64,000 nucleotides of DNA from Mytilisepta virgata (lineage: Eukaryota > Mollusca > Bivalvia > Mytilida > Mytilidae). Made by a program: the position numbers and the translations under genes. The number at the start of each line of letters is the position of its first letter. Position 1 is the first letter of the stretch. Below the pieces are notes generated by a model that was not told the DNA's origin, searched no databases, and saw only the letters and a list, made by a program, of their open reading frames with translations. Location of the stretch: NCBI GenBank assembly GCA_028015205.1, contig CM051518.1:36608001-36672000 (forward strand), written 5' to 3'. Positions 46,656 to 59,132 of the stretch are shown in pieces.

Positions 46656-47237
46656 ATGTTGGAAATCCGGTTAAAGATATAATGAATGCATTTGTGTGTC
46701 AAAAGAAATTATTTCCCATATTCATTCAATGACATATAGAAATTTTTCTAGTATCAATATTTTATTAAATTATGACTGATGGAGAAAATGTTAGATTATC
46801 CACTTTTCTTGAAAAAAGTGGTCGAAATGAAGCTAGAATAGTCATGAAAACAAATAAGTTGTTAAGCTGTTTTTGTATCATAAAATATGTCTTAGAGTGA
46901 ATAATTCTTGGTTTTATGAGGGGATATAGTTAGAGCTTGAGATCTTGGTTGACAATCCATCTCTGTTTGAGAATTTTGAATTCCGTTTCGGGGTTGTTTC
47001 CTTAAAATATTCATTTAGTTTGGCTGATATAACAGTGAAGAAATATAACAACAGTCATTAAGTTCAAATATTTCTACATACCCTAATAAAACGTTTCTTG
47101 ATTGATTGGCGATGATAATCAAAGGGTCCATAAAAAATATGGTACAAATGTGTCCAAATATATATATGAAAATGTTGGTGCTTCAATATGGGGAGAATGG
47201 CGAATTATATGTAATTGTGGCTAATTTAAACTTTTCT

Positions 47238-47988
47238 TCGAGTGCAGTTGATTATCGTTTTTCGGTAGTTAAGCCTTTATATTTGAAGTTAAGATAGGAG
47301 GTACCTAAATCCGCTTAATTATGGATTTTCTTGAAATTTTACGTGCAGCTAGAAAATTATAAACTGCATCCAAATATAGAATTTGGTGACCCTTAATAAA
47401 TTTTATATCAATAAACAGAAAATTTCAACGGCAATAATATATCTTTTTATTTAATTCTGGGGACTGATTTTTCAGAAATCATAATTTAAAGTCTAAGTAT
47501 TTGACTTTTTGCAGTGTTATCTACATTTATGCATTTACAAATTTGTTTGCAAAAACTTGAAACACCATATTTCGGAAATATTAAATGGACATAGATTATT
47601 TTTTCTATATTCAGATGCAGTTCAACGTACTCTAGTTGCATGCTAATTTTTTTTTTCTTCTTTTCTTTTTCTTTCGTTGACATTGTAGAATATAGAATAA
47701 AAACAATATAAATATCATTTGCTTCAGAAAACATGTTGCTCAATCGACTCCGAAAAAAGTGATAATCATTTCGGCCGTAGTCCTCAGTGAATATCAATCT
47801 TTCAAAAGTCAACAAAACCACACATTTACCTCATCAAAAGACAGTTATTGTATAATTTAATTGTATATTGTAATCAAAATTTTATGCTAAATTTTATAAA
47901 AATCTGAAATATAGCCCAATTAGGTACCTCCTACCTTAAAACTACCTCGACTGCAGAAATACGATAATCAACTACATGTATTCACAGA
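47238..47988. repeat. Long imperfect inverted repeat (~750 bp), AGGAGGTACCTAA termini facing inward
   Basis: Left arm 47240-47312 (GCAGTTGATTATCG...AGGAGGTACCTAA) is mirrored by the right arm 47919-47985 (TTAGGTACCTCCT...CGATAATCAACT). The inner ~640 bp carries no gene. Likely a MITE or the ends of a deleted transposon. The rest of 46113-48340 shows no coding region. Confidence 0.55.
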
Positions 47989-48349
47989 ATGAGATTTTAC
48001 CTCATGCATAGCTCTGTCCATTGATGATCTTGGCATTACCGTTTTTGTAATTTTGGCATTTGGATCTCTGATTTATGCTTTGGCTTTCAAAAGTTTACGG
48101 CACTGAGAACATTTGATAAGGCGATTGATTGAAACCGGTATCATATAATATTCACGATGTAATCACAATAGCCAATCCGAGTTTTCGATTAGTAGAATGT
48201 AATAAACTGATTTGATAATAATTGGAAATGGTTTTCACTGTGTATCGTAGTCGTAAGATTCTTGTGGTTGTGACGTCATTCCATATTCGTTTTGTCTAAA
48301 GCGGGAGTCATGGAAACATATTTTGTCACCATAATTTTAAAAAAAAAAT

Positions 48350-48600
48350 AGGTGGAGGCAGTCGGAAACACATGTTGTATCACTGTGCACCTCTTTCTAA
48401 AGCATATTGATGAATAATGGGCCCCAATTCTTTTGAATTCTAAAACCTTATTGAACATCTATATACAGTGTGTGACAACACTGTATAGAAATAAAATGGA
48501 TCAGAGCAGTTAAGCACAAGCTTAGAGATACAATTTCAAACTCCGACACCTGTGGGCCCAAATTTGAATTGGAGAGTTACAAAGTGAAGGCCCTGCTATG
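48350..48600 (+). repeat. Truncated pearl-type repeat units
   Basis: GTGGAGGCAGTCGGAAACAC and GGGCCCCAATTC...AAAACCTTATTG...CAACACTGTATAGAAAT match units at 13925-14560 and 56750-57720. It lies immediately upstream of the LINE relic. Confidence 0.6.
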
Positions 48601-48629
48601 ACTGATAGTGATTGTGTGTTTGAAGATTA

Positions 48630-50520
48630 GATTTAGCAATTAATGTTGACGAGATAGATGAGAAAGCTATAGATGAACTCAAGCGGGAAAAACGTTACGG
48701 TCCAGACTGCTTTCTGAACGAACATTTTATTGAATACAAAGATTTTATGCTGCCGTATTTAAGCTTTATTTTCGATACTGTATTAGAGACTCCTTATTTC
48801 CCGTCCAGCTGGTCCGATGCTATACTTGTTCCGGCGTTTAAATCTTATGAAGTCAACAACTTAGCCAATTATCATGGTATTAGTCTCGTCAGTAACCTAC
48901 GCGAACTTTTTGCTACTATAATAAATATTAGACTACGGAAGTGGGCTTTTATTAATGATGTTTTAACAGATGCACAGTTTGGTTTTCGTAATGGGTATAG
49001 TACAATGGATGCTATTTGTGTTTGTACTCTGTAATTCAAAATACTATGTGTAAAGGAAAAAGGTTATACTGCTGTTTTGTGGATTATCTTAAAGCGTTTG
49101 ATTCAATAAATTGATAATGTTTGTGGTTTAAAAGTTCCGAACTTTGAATAAGAAGGATACTTTTATCAGTTTTACAATATATTTATAGCAATTTGATTAA
49201 ATTTAAATTGTATTAGATTTAATGGGTTTAATTCAACTTATTTTAGTAATAAACTTGGTATAATGCAAGGTGTGTTTTAAAACCTATTTTGTTCTCATTA
49301 TATGTAAATGATTTTGAGCTTGAATTTATTATTAATAGCGATATCCCTCTGGAATTTCAAGGCTTTGGATTAATTCTACTGATGTGTGCAGTTGATATGA
49401 CATTATTTTCTGAAACTGCTGAAGGTCTGCAAAATATGCGATTTATGCAGAGAAATGAGGTCTGTCTGTTAACACAAAACAAAATAAAATTGTTATGTTC
49501 CGATCGACGAGATGGAACAATAAGTTTAAATGAGAGATGGGTGCATAATGATAAGCCTTTAGATATTGTTGATGAGTTATGTTATTTGTGTGTACTATTA
49601 CATAAAAATTGTATGTTTTTTTATTACACAAAAACAATGTGCAGATCAAGGAAGGAAAGCTATGTTTCGTGTGAGGAAAAATACTTCATCCTTATTTCTA
49701 AATACGTTTGCTATGTTAAGCCCATTTGATACATATTTTAATATTATCTTAATGTGCGGTGCTGAGATTTTGGGTGTGTATAAATCACCTCAGGTAGAAA
49801 TGGTTCACTTGGACTATTGTAAAATGATATTGGGAGTAAAAAGGCAAACTTCTAATGTTATGCTGTATACTGAGCTTGGCATGTATCCGCTTTGTTATGA
49901 GCGTTGTTTTAGAATGCTTAAATATTGGTTAAAAATTTTGACTAGCGATAATTGTATAATGCAGTCTTGTTATAAAGAATTAGTTGTGAATAGCACAAAG
50001 TGTAACAATTGGGCAACGTTTATTAGAAATAAATAGGGATAACAAGTGGTTATTGAATGTTCATATGACTTAAATCAACGAATTTTTTTTATGAAGCCAA
50101 ACAAGAGCTTAGTGGTACTCTAGATACGTCTTCAAAATGTAGATTATATAAGATTGTGGTTTCTAATGTAGAATTGCAATTTTATTTGCAAAAGAGTACT
50201 TGCGGAATGCATGGTCGACACATAGGGATCACTATCTGTCGTCTTGCGTCTTAAATTTCGCAAATGTGTCACTAGAATTCGTTCATCTCTGTGTAGAGTC
50301 TGGACGGTATTATGGTGTTAATCGTACAAATAGAAATTGTATGTGTGAGTTAAATGTACTAAAAGATGACTTTCACTTCATTTTACAGTGTGCTAAAAAT
50401 TTAAATCGACGTATTAACAGTTTATTAAGAAATACTACTGGTCTAGGCCTTCAGCCTTTAAACTTGTTCTATTATTTTCTTTTGAAACCACGAAGGAAAT
50501 TTGTAATTTAGGCAAATATT
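48630..50520 (+). pseudogene. Non-LTR retrotransposon (LINE) reverse transcriptase, decayed
   Basis: Consecutive fragments in different frames read DELKREKRYGPDCFLNEHF, PYFPSSWSDAILVPAFKS, NYHGISLVSNLRELF, DAQFGFRNGYSTMDAI, VDYLKAFDSIN, GIMQG...FSLYVNDFELEF and DMTLFSETAEGLQ. A C-terminal region follows (LGMYPLCYERCFRMLKYW; CVESGRYYGVNR; DFHFILQC). These are RT motifs of Jockey/CR1-type LINEs. The catalytic YADD box is corrupted to CAVDM, and several frameshifts and stops are present, so the copy is dead. Confidence 0.75.
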
Positions 50521-50974
50521 TATTCAGTGGATTTAAAGTTAAAAACAATATTGTATGATTGTAATAATCTACTGTTGTGTAACAATTATTTCTGACGTTT
50601 GTGAATGTCCTGATGCAACTTATATTATTATTTACTTATTATATTGTATCGATAAACTGTATGGTTAAGGTTAACAAAGAATAGAATGTTGATGTGAGAA
50701 AAGTGTTGCTATAGAAATCAAGAGCAGGTTGACATACGTTTATTATAATATAAGTGAAATTCTTTAGTAAAATATTATGCTCAATATACTTGTGTTTATC
50801 AAATTTTGTTAAGATATTTACCTTGTTAATAAATTTATTGCCGCAACCTCGGCAGGAATACAGGAAAGAAATTGTAGCACATCCTTTTCATCTTTTTATT
50901 AGATTTTCAGGTTCATTGAATTTATATTTTAAAAGAAATGTTTACGATAAAGGGTAGTATAAAATACTGATCAA

Positions 50975-51345
50975 ATGAACTGTATTTTTAATCGCAGCAA
51001 CAAGAGCTCTATTCCACTTTTGACGTCTTTTAATTTTACTGGTCGTCAGAGAAATAATGTCGTCGTCCGTAACAATTTTATATCTCGATTCACCGGTTAC
51101 ATAGGGTATGTAAAGGTAAACTTAGTTTCTGACCTTGACCTTGAAGGTACACGATCTGACTGTCACAAACCCGTTGGTGGTTGTCCTCAATATCCCCAAG
51201 TATCATTGAATTCCTTTAAGGCATTAACAGTGTCTGAGCCGGACATAACTTGTACAGGCAGACGGACAGACCGACAAAGTGGTTCCTTTATACCCCCTTG
51301 AACGAATCGTATATCCATTGTACCAAGGGGTATAATAAATCAGAA
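50975..51345 (+). mobile_element. Short pearl-like fragment ending in CAGACGGACAGACCGAC microsatellite
   Basis: Ends with GCAGACGGACAGACCGAC and a small hairpin (ATACCCCCTTG...CCAAGGGGTAT). It resembles non-autonomous elements with a terminal GGAC tract. No gene lies between 50520 and 51740. Confidence 0.4.
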
Positions 51346-51740
51346 TAATGTAACTTTAATGGCAACATTTGGGTTTTTTTGTTTGTTGACAAACACATTA
51401 TTTGTATTAAACAACGCCATTTCCTTATCATAAAATTTCTTGCCTCTGTTTAACCACTGGCCAAGATATTAGATCTACTAGTTATAGGCTTATTCTGTGA
51501 TATATTATGTTTTTAGGGATTTCCTTTGGTCGAAATCTTTGTTTGACACTATTGTTTCTAGTATCATTTAGCGTGAGTCTTGTAGCGAGGTTTGTTTTTT
51601 ACTTTGAGGGACACACAACGCCTAGGTGTACATGTAACAGTGTTTTTTTTTTTAAAGTGTTGACAACCCCCTTAAAGAATCGTAACATTTTCAAAGTATA
51701 AATATAATGTATAAAAATCTCAATAGTCGCAGTAAATATA

Positions 51741-53726
51741 AAACTAGAGGCTCTCAAGAGCCTGTATCGCTCACCTGGATTTAACTTTTCATCTTGAGCA
51801 GACCTAAAAATTTAAGTGTTGCAGTCAATTTGGCTGGTTTTTCTATAGGATTCTATGTTAAACTAATTTCAGCTGTGGCAGTCATCTAGGTTGACACTCC
51901 AGTTTCTAAAAGAGTACCATCTAAGGACCATTTCTGCTAAGTCTTGTTCCAACTTGCTAAGCGGTTTCAGACTAGAAGATTTTTAAATGAATTTTCCTAT
52001 AGGGTCCAATATTTAACAAAGGTCGGTGTGGCAGCAATCTTGGTTGACAATCCAGGTGATCGGACATATTTCTGAAAGAGAACCTCCTCAGGACCAATAC
52101 TGCCAAGTCTGGCTCCAATATGTCAAGTGGTTTCAGAGAACAAGATTTTTCAATGAATTTTTCCATAGGGCCCTATGTTAAACTAAGTTCAGTTGTGGCG
52201 GCCATCTTGGTTGACAGTCCGGGTCATCGCACAAAATTCTGAAAGAGGACCATCTAAGGACCATTGCTACCAAGTCTAATTCTAATTGGCTTAGTGGTTT
52301 CAGACGAGAAGATTTTTGAGTTAATTTCCCATAGGGTCCTATGTTAAACTAAGATCTGCTGTGGCGGCCATCTTGGTTCACAGTCAACAAAATCGGACAC
52401 ATTCTGAAAGAGGACCTCCTAAGGACCAATGCTGCCAAGTCTGGCTCCAATATGTCAAGTGGTTTCAGACAAAAAGATTTTTCAATGAATTTTTCCATAG
52501 GGCCCTATGTTAAACTAAGTTCTGCTGTGGCGGCCATCTTGGTTCATAGTCCACGAAATCAGACACATTTCTAAAAAGACCTCCTAAGGACCAATGCCGC
52601 CAAGTCTGGCTCCAATATGTCAAGTGGTTTCAGACAAGAAGATTTTTCAATGAATTTTCCTATAGGGCCCTATTCTAAACTAAGTTCGGTTGTGGTGGCC
52701 ATCTTGGTTGACAGTCCGGGTCATCGGACACACCTCTGTAAGAGGACCATCTATGGACCATTGCTGCCAAGTCTGGTTCCAATTGGTCAAGAGGTTTAAG
52801 ACAAGAAGATTTTTCCATGAAGTTTCCCATAGGGCCCTATGTTAAACTAAGTTCGGCTGTGGCGGCCATCTTGGTTAACAGTCCGGGTCATTGGACATAT
52901 TTCTGAAAGAGAACCTCCTAACAACTATTACTGCCAACTTTGGTTGCAACTGGACTTGTAGTTTCATATAAGAAGATTTTTGAAAGTCACCCCCCCCCCC
53001 CCCTTTTTTTCTATTTTTAGTAACAGCAGCCATCTCGGTTGGAAGTCGGGGATGCCAGACATAATTTTGTAAGGGGGCCACCCAAGGACCATTCCACCAA
53101 AGTTTGGTCTCATTTGGCCCAGTGGTTTGAGAGGAAAAGATCTTTAAAGGATAGTTTATGCTGGATGCCGTCTTTAAAGGGCAAAAACTCCTATAAGGGG
53201 TCAATCAACGATTTTGGTAATGTTGACTTATTTGTAGATCTTACTTTGTTGAACATTTTTGTTGTTTAAAATTTGTCTTTATCTATAATAATATTCAAGA
53301 TAATAACCTAAAACTGCAAAATTTCCTTAAAATTAACAATTCAGGGGCAATAACCCAACAAAGGGTTGACCGATTCGTCTGAAAATTTCATGACGGGTAA
53401 ATCTTGACCTGATGAACATTTTTACCCCATGTCAGTTTTGCTCTAATTACTTTAGTTTTTGAGATATAAGACAAAAACTGCAGTTTACCCCTATGTTCTA
53501 TTTTTAGCCATGTCGGCCATGTTGGTTGGCAGGCGGGGTCATCGGACACATTTTTAAAACTAGATACCCTAATGATGCTTGTGGCCAAGTTTGGTTCAAT
53601 TTGGCCCAGTAGTTTCAGAGGAGAAGATTTTTGTAAAAGTTAACGGACGACGGACGACGACGGACGACGGACGACGGACGCCAAGTGATGAGAAAAGCTC
53701 ACTTGACCCTTTGGGTCAGGTGAGCT
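51741..53726 (+). mobile_element. Pearl-type element with ~166-bp core repeats and GGACGAC microsatellite
   Basis: Starts CTAGAGGCTCTCAAGAGCCT. It contains eight to nine core units marked by GTGGCGGCCATCTTGGTTGA near 52192, 52358, 52525, 52690 and 52857 (spacing 165-167 bp). It ends with a GGACGAC microsatellite (53644-53682) and the terminal hairpin AGCTCACTTGACCC...GGGTCAGGTGAGCT. A C14 tract lies at about 52990. The structure matches pearl/HINE elements; several long open frames here are by-products of the repeats. Confidence 0.75.
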
Positions 53727-55050
53727 AAAAAGGCGGGGCTGTTCTGTCCTTTTTCTATGCATTTTATAGAATAGTGTCAACATGAAAATTTATATTAATA
53801 AACTATACTATCTTATTCAACTTAGCACTATAAAAATATGAAATACAATGGAACAGAATTGAAAATGGAAACAAAGAGACAAAAACCCGACCAAAGAGCA
53901 GAAAACAGCCCAAGGCTACATGTACCAATGGATCTTTAACGCAGCGAGAAAATACCACACCCGGAGGCGGGTTTCAGCTATTAATGGATCTGAAATATTG
54001 GAAATCACTTGTTTAGTTTTTACTTGGGAAATTGAATATTGACAAAAATCAACTGTAAGATTCAGTCATCTCTTATCGACACATTTCCAAATGCCAAATG
54101 TGAGGACATTTGATCAAATGCGACTAGGGGCACGGATTTGAAGCAGCGATAAAGAGATAATTACGTATTTGAATAAAAGAAGTTATCCAGAAATACGTTC
54201 AATATTAGTATATTTAGCCGCAGTGTTGACTATAAGTATTCCTGTTACCCACACACTATAAAGTTCTACAGGAAAGGGCTTATTGTGCAAAAACATCGGT
54301 AATAACCTTTTTTCCCTAAATCATTTGTTTTAGTAAGTATTTATTTGAAGAAATCTGAAATTTACATTTTTAGAATTAAGAAATAAAATAATGTATATAT
54401 TATATGACAGAGATGGCCCATCATTGGTTCCTATAAAATATTCTATATCGGCAAAAGAATATCAAAGCGAGAAAGGGTGGGAAAAGGACGCAATTTCGAA
54501 ATTAAAAGTCGAAATAAACTGTCGAGAATGCAGCATAATGTGATAGTGAAACTTTAGGGCCATTCTTCTTCGTCATTTTATTATTGTGTTTATTGCTATT
54601 ATGTGTAGTTAGTTTTAATTATAAAAGTAGAATTGGTACATTTAGCAAAGAGTACATGTTATGAATTAAGAGTTCAAAGTAAAATATTATATTTACATAT
54701 TTTATCAAATTATTACACTTAATAATAGAGAGCTAAAAGTCAAATATTATGTTTACATGTTTTATCATACCAAAGGGAATTTTATTCTTGTATTATGCCT
54801 CACGGACATATGGTGAACATAACAGTCATTAGTTTTATCAAGCATTATTTACATTTCTCAGACAGATTACGTTAAACGTTAAGTAATATCCTATACATTA
54901 TTGATAGTGACCACACATGTTCAGAATGATTTCATAATCTTAACATGAGGCAAAAACCAGGGATAACATAACTATTTTCTTTAACGAGAAATGCCCTACA
55001 TTGAACCTCACCGGACAACACCATATATACCCCTTCCAAATCGTCTGTGG
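53727..55050. other. No gene seen; dispersed repeat fragment at ~54416-54545
   Basis: The fragment TATATCGGCAAAAGAATA...GTGGGAAAAG also occurs at about 22170, in the tail of the first Penelope-like relic. Confidence 0.4.
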
Positions 55051-55090
55051 TCACTTGTAGCACGGACCCAGACGCATTTCTTATAATATA
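55051..55090 (+). repeat. 40-bp direct repeat A, copy 1
   Basis: TCACTTGTAGCACGGACCCA... recurs exactly at 56526-56565. There it is fused to a 15-bp block (TGGTTGTCATTTTAG) that lies 591 bp away from A in the first locus, at 55682-55696. Confidence 0.8.
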
Positions 55091-55598
55091 CTAGTCTATT
55101 CCCTATAATAATAATCATTTATTGGTACCAATTTATTGTAATATATTGAAACAGTATTCAAAAGTAAACTGTAAATACTTTAATTCCCTCAGACTTGAAA
55201 TTGATAACTACTGTTTTGAACCTGGAGCCTTGGTTGAAGTGTTCTTTATAAGACGGGGAAGCAAGCATATTTGCCTTTTTTATTTTCATTCATTTTGGGC
55301 ATGTGGTCGCTTTTTAAATTCCCAGTGCAGATGATTGAATAGAAAGACGATTGTTCATTTTCTTTTGTGCATTTTTCTTTACACTTACGCAACGAAATCC
55401 TAAACCGTTTTCTGTCGAGCTGTCTTTAGACAAACTTTTCCTCGGTCGATACCGGAAACTTCTTGTGATGTATACTTCCGGAACGGTATCGGTTTTCGTG
55501 ATCCGCATTAATTAATTAGGGCTAATTAGCAAAACGTGGAAACAATTGCGTATGTACTGATAAAAGTTTTAAACTGCACAATGGTCTCATACTTCTGA

Positions 55599-55607
55599 TA
55601 TATAAAG
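55599..55607 (+). promoter_or_regulatory. TATA box-like TATATAAAG
   Basis: TATATAAAG sits about 80 bp upstream of ATGGTTGTCATTTTAG|GTGAGT (ATG at 55681, donor at 55697), which could be a short first coding exon. No matching second exon was recognised downstream, so this is a candidate only. Confidence 0.25.
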
Positions 55608-56525
55608 ATCGCACGTCGCATTTGTTGTTGAAACGGCAACCCGGCTAACAAAAATTTGTCTCATTCTTTTAGTAGTATTAATGGTTGTCATTTTAGGTGA
55701 GTGTTCAACATATTTTACTTTATTTTGATGTTTCTTTTTATAAGCTGTTTGTTCCGTGAAAAGTATAATTCATTAGATGGACATTTTCATAAGAATGTTA
55801 TTTGTTCTGTAAAATATCCAATTGACTAGCAAGATATTTTCATTATCATTTGATGTTTTAGTTGTTCACAAATCCTAGGCTTTAGAATATGTAGATTACG
55901 TTTTACTAAGAAAATTTATAGAGGCACTCGCAACATATTTTATCTTTTTAAAGTATTTTCACAACGTATTGAATCTTCCGATATTTTACCATTATTATAT
56001 ATTTTGAGAAGCGACATCCGTACTTTCTTATATTTGTTTAGGATTATGAGTTTTATTATGATTCTATAGATATACATGTATTTAGTCCTTATTTCGTAAT
56101 CGTATTAATCAATCAAGATTAATTGTATGTTCATATACCGTAGGGCGATAAGAGTATTAATTAATAGATGTGATAAGTGTGTTGTTATTATTTGTATAAA
56201 TAGTTTAATTGGATTAGGCAATTTATTTTATTTTCCTTTTTCCAGTAGATCCGCTCTACCGAGCTAATTTTCCCCATTTGAGCTAATTTTCCCCATTAAA
56301 TGAATATCACTATTTATTCATTTTCCTTTTATTTTTATTAAGTGAACTTGTGTTTTGGGGATGTGTTAAATTGTGTAATTAAATTATCATCATCCAAAAA
56401 TAATGTACATTTGGGTTTTGGGCTATTATTACCATTTTTGTATGTTACATAATTCTTGTATGATATTAACTATGTCTAACAGTTTATATCTTTACAGAAT
56501 ATTCATTATGTTTGTATGCTGTTTA

Positions 56526-56580
56526 TCACTTGTAGCACGGACCCAGACGCATTTCTTATAATATATGGTTGTCATTTTAG
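56526..56580 (+). repeat. Composite repeat A+B, copy 2
   Basis: Exact 40-bp A followed directly by the exact 15-bp B. In the first locus these are 591 bp apart. The junction does not look like a splice junction. Confidence 0.75.
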
Positions 56581-58246
56581 ATTGTTGTTATTTATTACAT
56601 CAAAGCCTGCAAGTCAACTATCCAAACACAATCAAATAAGGCAACATCCCAAAACCAAGCTCACAATAACATAACTAGAAACTGGTGTCATCCGAAACGA
56701 TGTCCATCCCCGCTCTAGACAAGTAAAAAAAAACAATTAACAGTGAAAAATTTCACAATTTCAGTCTGAAAATTGGAACCCTGAATCAAATTTCAAATTT
56801 TAAAACCTTATTGCACATCTACACATAATGAGGAACAATATTATAAACAAATGAAACCACTGAAACAAAAAATGAATGAGTATTTCCAGAGACAAGGCAA
56901 AATTAGCAATTTCACCATTTTCGGTCCCAAAATTTGAACCCTTAATAGATTTTCAAAATTAAAAACCTTTTCGCACATCTACAGAAAATAAAGAACAATA
57001 TTATATAAAAATAAATTTGCTAAATATAAATGAAAAATGAGAGCCGTTTGAGGCACAACCTAAAATTCACTATTTCCGAAATACAACCGCTGTTGGCCTC
57101 AAGTTGTCAAAATCAAAATTCTAAAACATTATTGCGCATCATCATACAGGATGTGACAAAAGTGTATAGAAATTAAAAGCATAAAATGAAAAATTAATGA
57201 TTTTAGTTTAAATTTCATGTGGGCCCCAATTTTTGAAAATCAAAATTCTAAGACCTTATTGCGCATCTACATATAGTATTTGACAATATTGTATAGAAAT
57301 TAAATACATGACGTGAAAAATGAATGAGGAGTTTAGGTCACAAACTTAAATTCAAATTTCCGAAATTCGACCCGTGGGCCCCAATTTTTGTAAATCAAAA
57401 TTCAAAAACCTTATTGCACATCTACCTTCAGTATGTGACAATACTGTATAGAAATTAAAGCATAAAATGAAGGAGGAGTTTAAGTCACAAGCTTAAACTT
57501 TCAATTTTTGAAATTCTACCCATGAGGACCCCGATTTTTAAAAATCAAAATTCGAAAACCTTATTGCGCATCTACAATGTAGAAATTAAAAGCATAAAAT
57601 GAGAAATGAATGAGGAGTTTAGGTCACAAGTTTAAATTTCCTATTTTCGAAATTCGACCCCTGTGGGCCCCAATTATTGAAAATCAAAATTCTAAAACCT
57701 TACTGCGCATCTACATAAGGGGACGACCATTTGATATTCTGGTGGGGGCCAGGAGGATTTTGAAAATAAATAACTCAGCCTTGATAATAACAAAAATGAA
57801 TGGTTTGTTCTGTGGTAGTTTGAAAATAAATAACCTCACCTACAATGTATTGAAAATAAATAAATTGGCAGGTCTTTTAAACCATTTTATAAATGCATGT
57901 TTTAAAGCATGAGATGGCACGAGATTCTACCAAAATTTCTTTTTTTCATATTTTTTTCGGGAAAAACTTCCCAAATCTTTTAATAATATATAAACTATAC
58001 CATATATAAATATTAACGTTTTTGAAATGTCTGAAAATGGGTTTCATTTCACTTGAGGTATATTGTCTCATGAACATTTACCTCACTTTAATACCTTTTC
58101 CCATTTTAACCTATATTGTTTTTTGTACGTATGCAATATATGCAGTTTTGAATTCAGAAGATTCACTTCCAGAGGATGATGATTAATTTCGATTAAATTG
58201 TACATAATGTATTTCATCTCATTGAATTTATAAAATGTAAGTATAA

Positions 58247-58294
58247 ACTTATTATACTGGTATATATATATATATATATACCAGTATAATAAGT
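58247..58294. repeat. Perfect 48-bp palindrome around (TA)10
   Basis: ACTTATTATACTGG, then (TA)10, then CCAGTATAATAAGT. It can form a 24-bp hairpin or cruciform. Confidence 0.9.
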
Positions 58295-58356
58295 ATAATG
58301 CAACATACTGGTATATTTAACATAAACTTCAGAAATATATATCTGCATTCCATTTT

Positions 58357-58813
58357 CATGGGCGGGTCCAGGTGAGGGCGTAATGGGCGTACGCCCCCCT
58401 CCCTTTTAAAAAAAAAACTATCGTAATCTGCTTATATTGTATTGAATATAGCAATTTATCATATTCATTAATTCAACACATAATCTGATTTCCTTAAAAG
58501 ACTATTGAAATGTTAAGTAACGCCTTATACCCTAGAATTTGGAATTTCTCGTTATTGGTCTACTGCTGTTAAGATCCATCCAATCATTTTAATATACCAT
58601 AGACAATTAATGGAGAGAATTCGGCATAAAAAATATCAAACCCTGACACTTTAACTATAAAATATACATGCTCCAAGTCAGGAACCGTTACATTAGTGCA
58701 TTTCACAATTATTTTATGTTTTTAGCAAAAAAAAAGTTCAAAAAAAAGTTTGCTCCGCTCGGCCAAATTTTTCTTATACGCCTCCCCTCTCAAATATCCT
58801 GGAAACGCCCCTG
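58357..58813 (+). mobile_element. hAT-like MITE, copy 2 (457 bp, 5-bp TSD)
   Basis: Begins CATGGGCGGGTCCAGG and ends CCTGGAAACGCCCCTG, flanked by ATTTT (58352-58356 and 58814-58818). It matches copy 1 (6065-6362) at both ends and has about 160 bp more in the middle. Confidence 0.75.
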
Positions 58814-58933
58814 ATTTTCCTTTTCCTTTACTTTAAACGGAGCAATGCACAATACAACATGAATGTACAAGCATGCATTATAAACATTGCATATTTCTAT
58901 TTGCACCTACAATTCAGTTTCTTGATTTTGCAG

Positions 58934-59132
58934 TTATGAACTGGGTGCACAGATTTATGGCAATGGTGGCCATTTTTGTGCTTGCATCAAACACAATAAC
59001 AAATAGTATCTTTATGATGGTCTTAAAGAATACCACAGTGCTGGACAGGGACTGAGACTGCAAGGTGGAACAGCCAAAATTCCCAACAGATACAACCTTG
59101 ACTATGTTATTTATTCAAGAATAAAAACATGA
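58934..59132 (+). pseudogene. Cysteine-protease-like C-terminal exon with internal amber stop
   Basis: After an acceptor (GATTTTGCAG) the frame reads YELGAQIYGNGGHFCACIK, then HNNK, TAG (59004-59006), YLYDGLKEYHSAGQG, GTAKIPNRYNLDYVIYSR and a final TGA. GGHF...NK-[W]-Y..DG resembles the His box of ubiquitin-type cysteine peptidases, with the expected Trp codon (TGG) changed to TAG. It lies inside the TIR element at 57718-59330, so it is probably part of that element's former protein. The family assignment is tentative. Confidence 0.4.

Noticed and set aside
52617..53269. Several open frames in 51.7-53.7 kb
   Set aside because: They follow the core repeats of a pearl-type element and have no protein sense.
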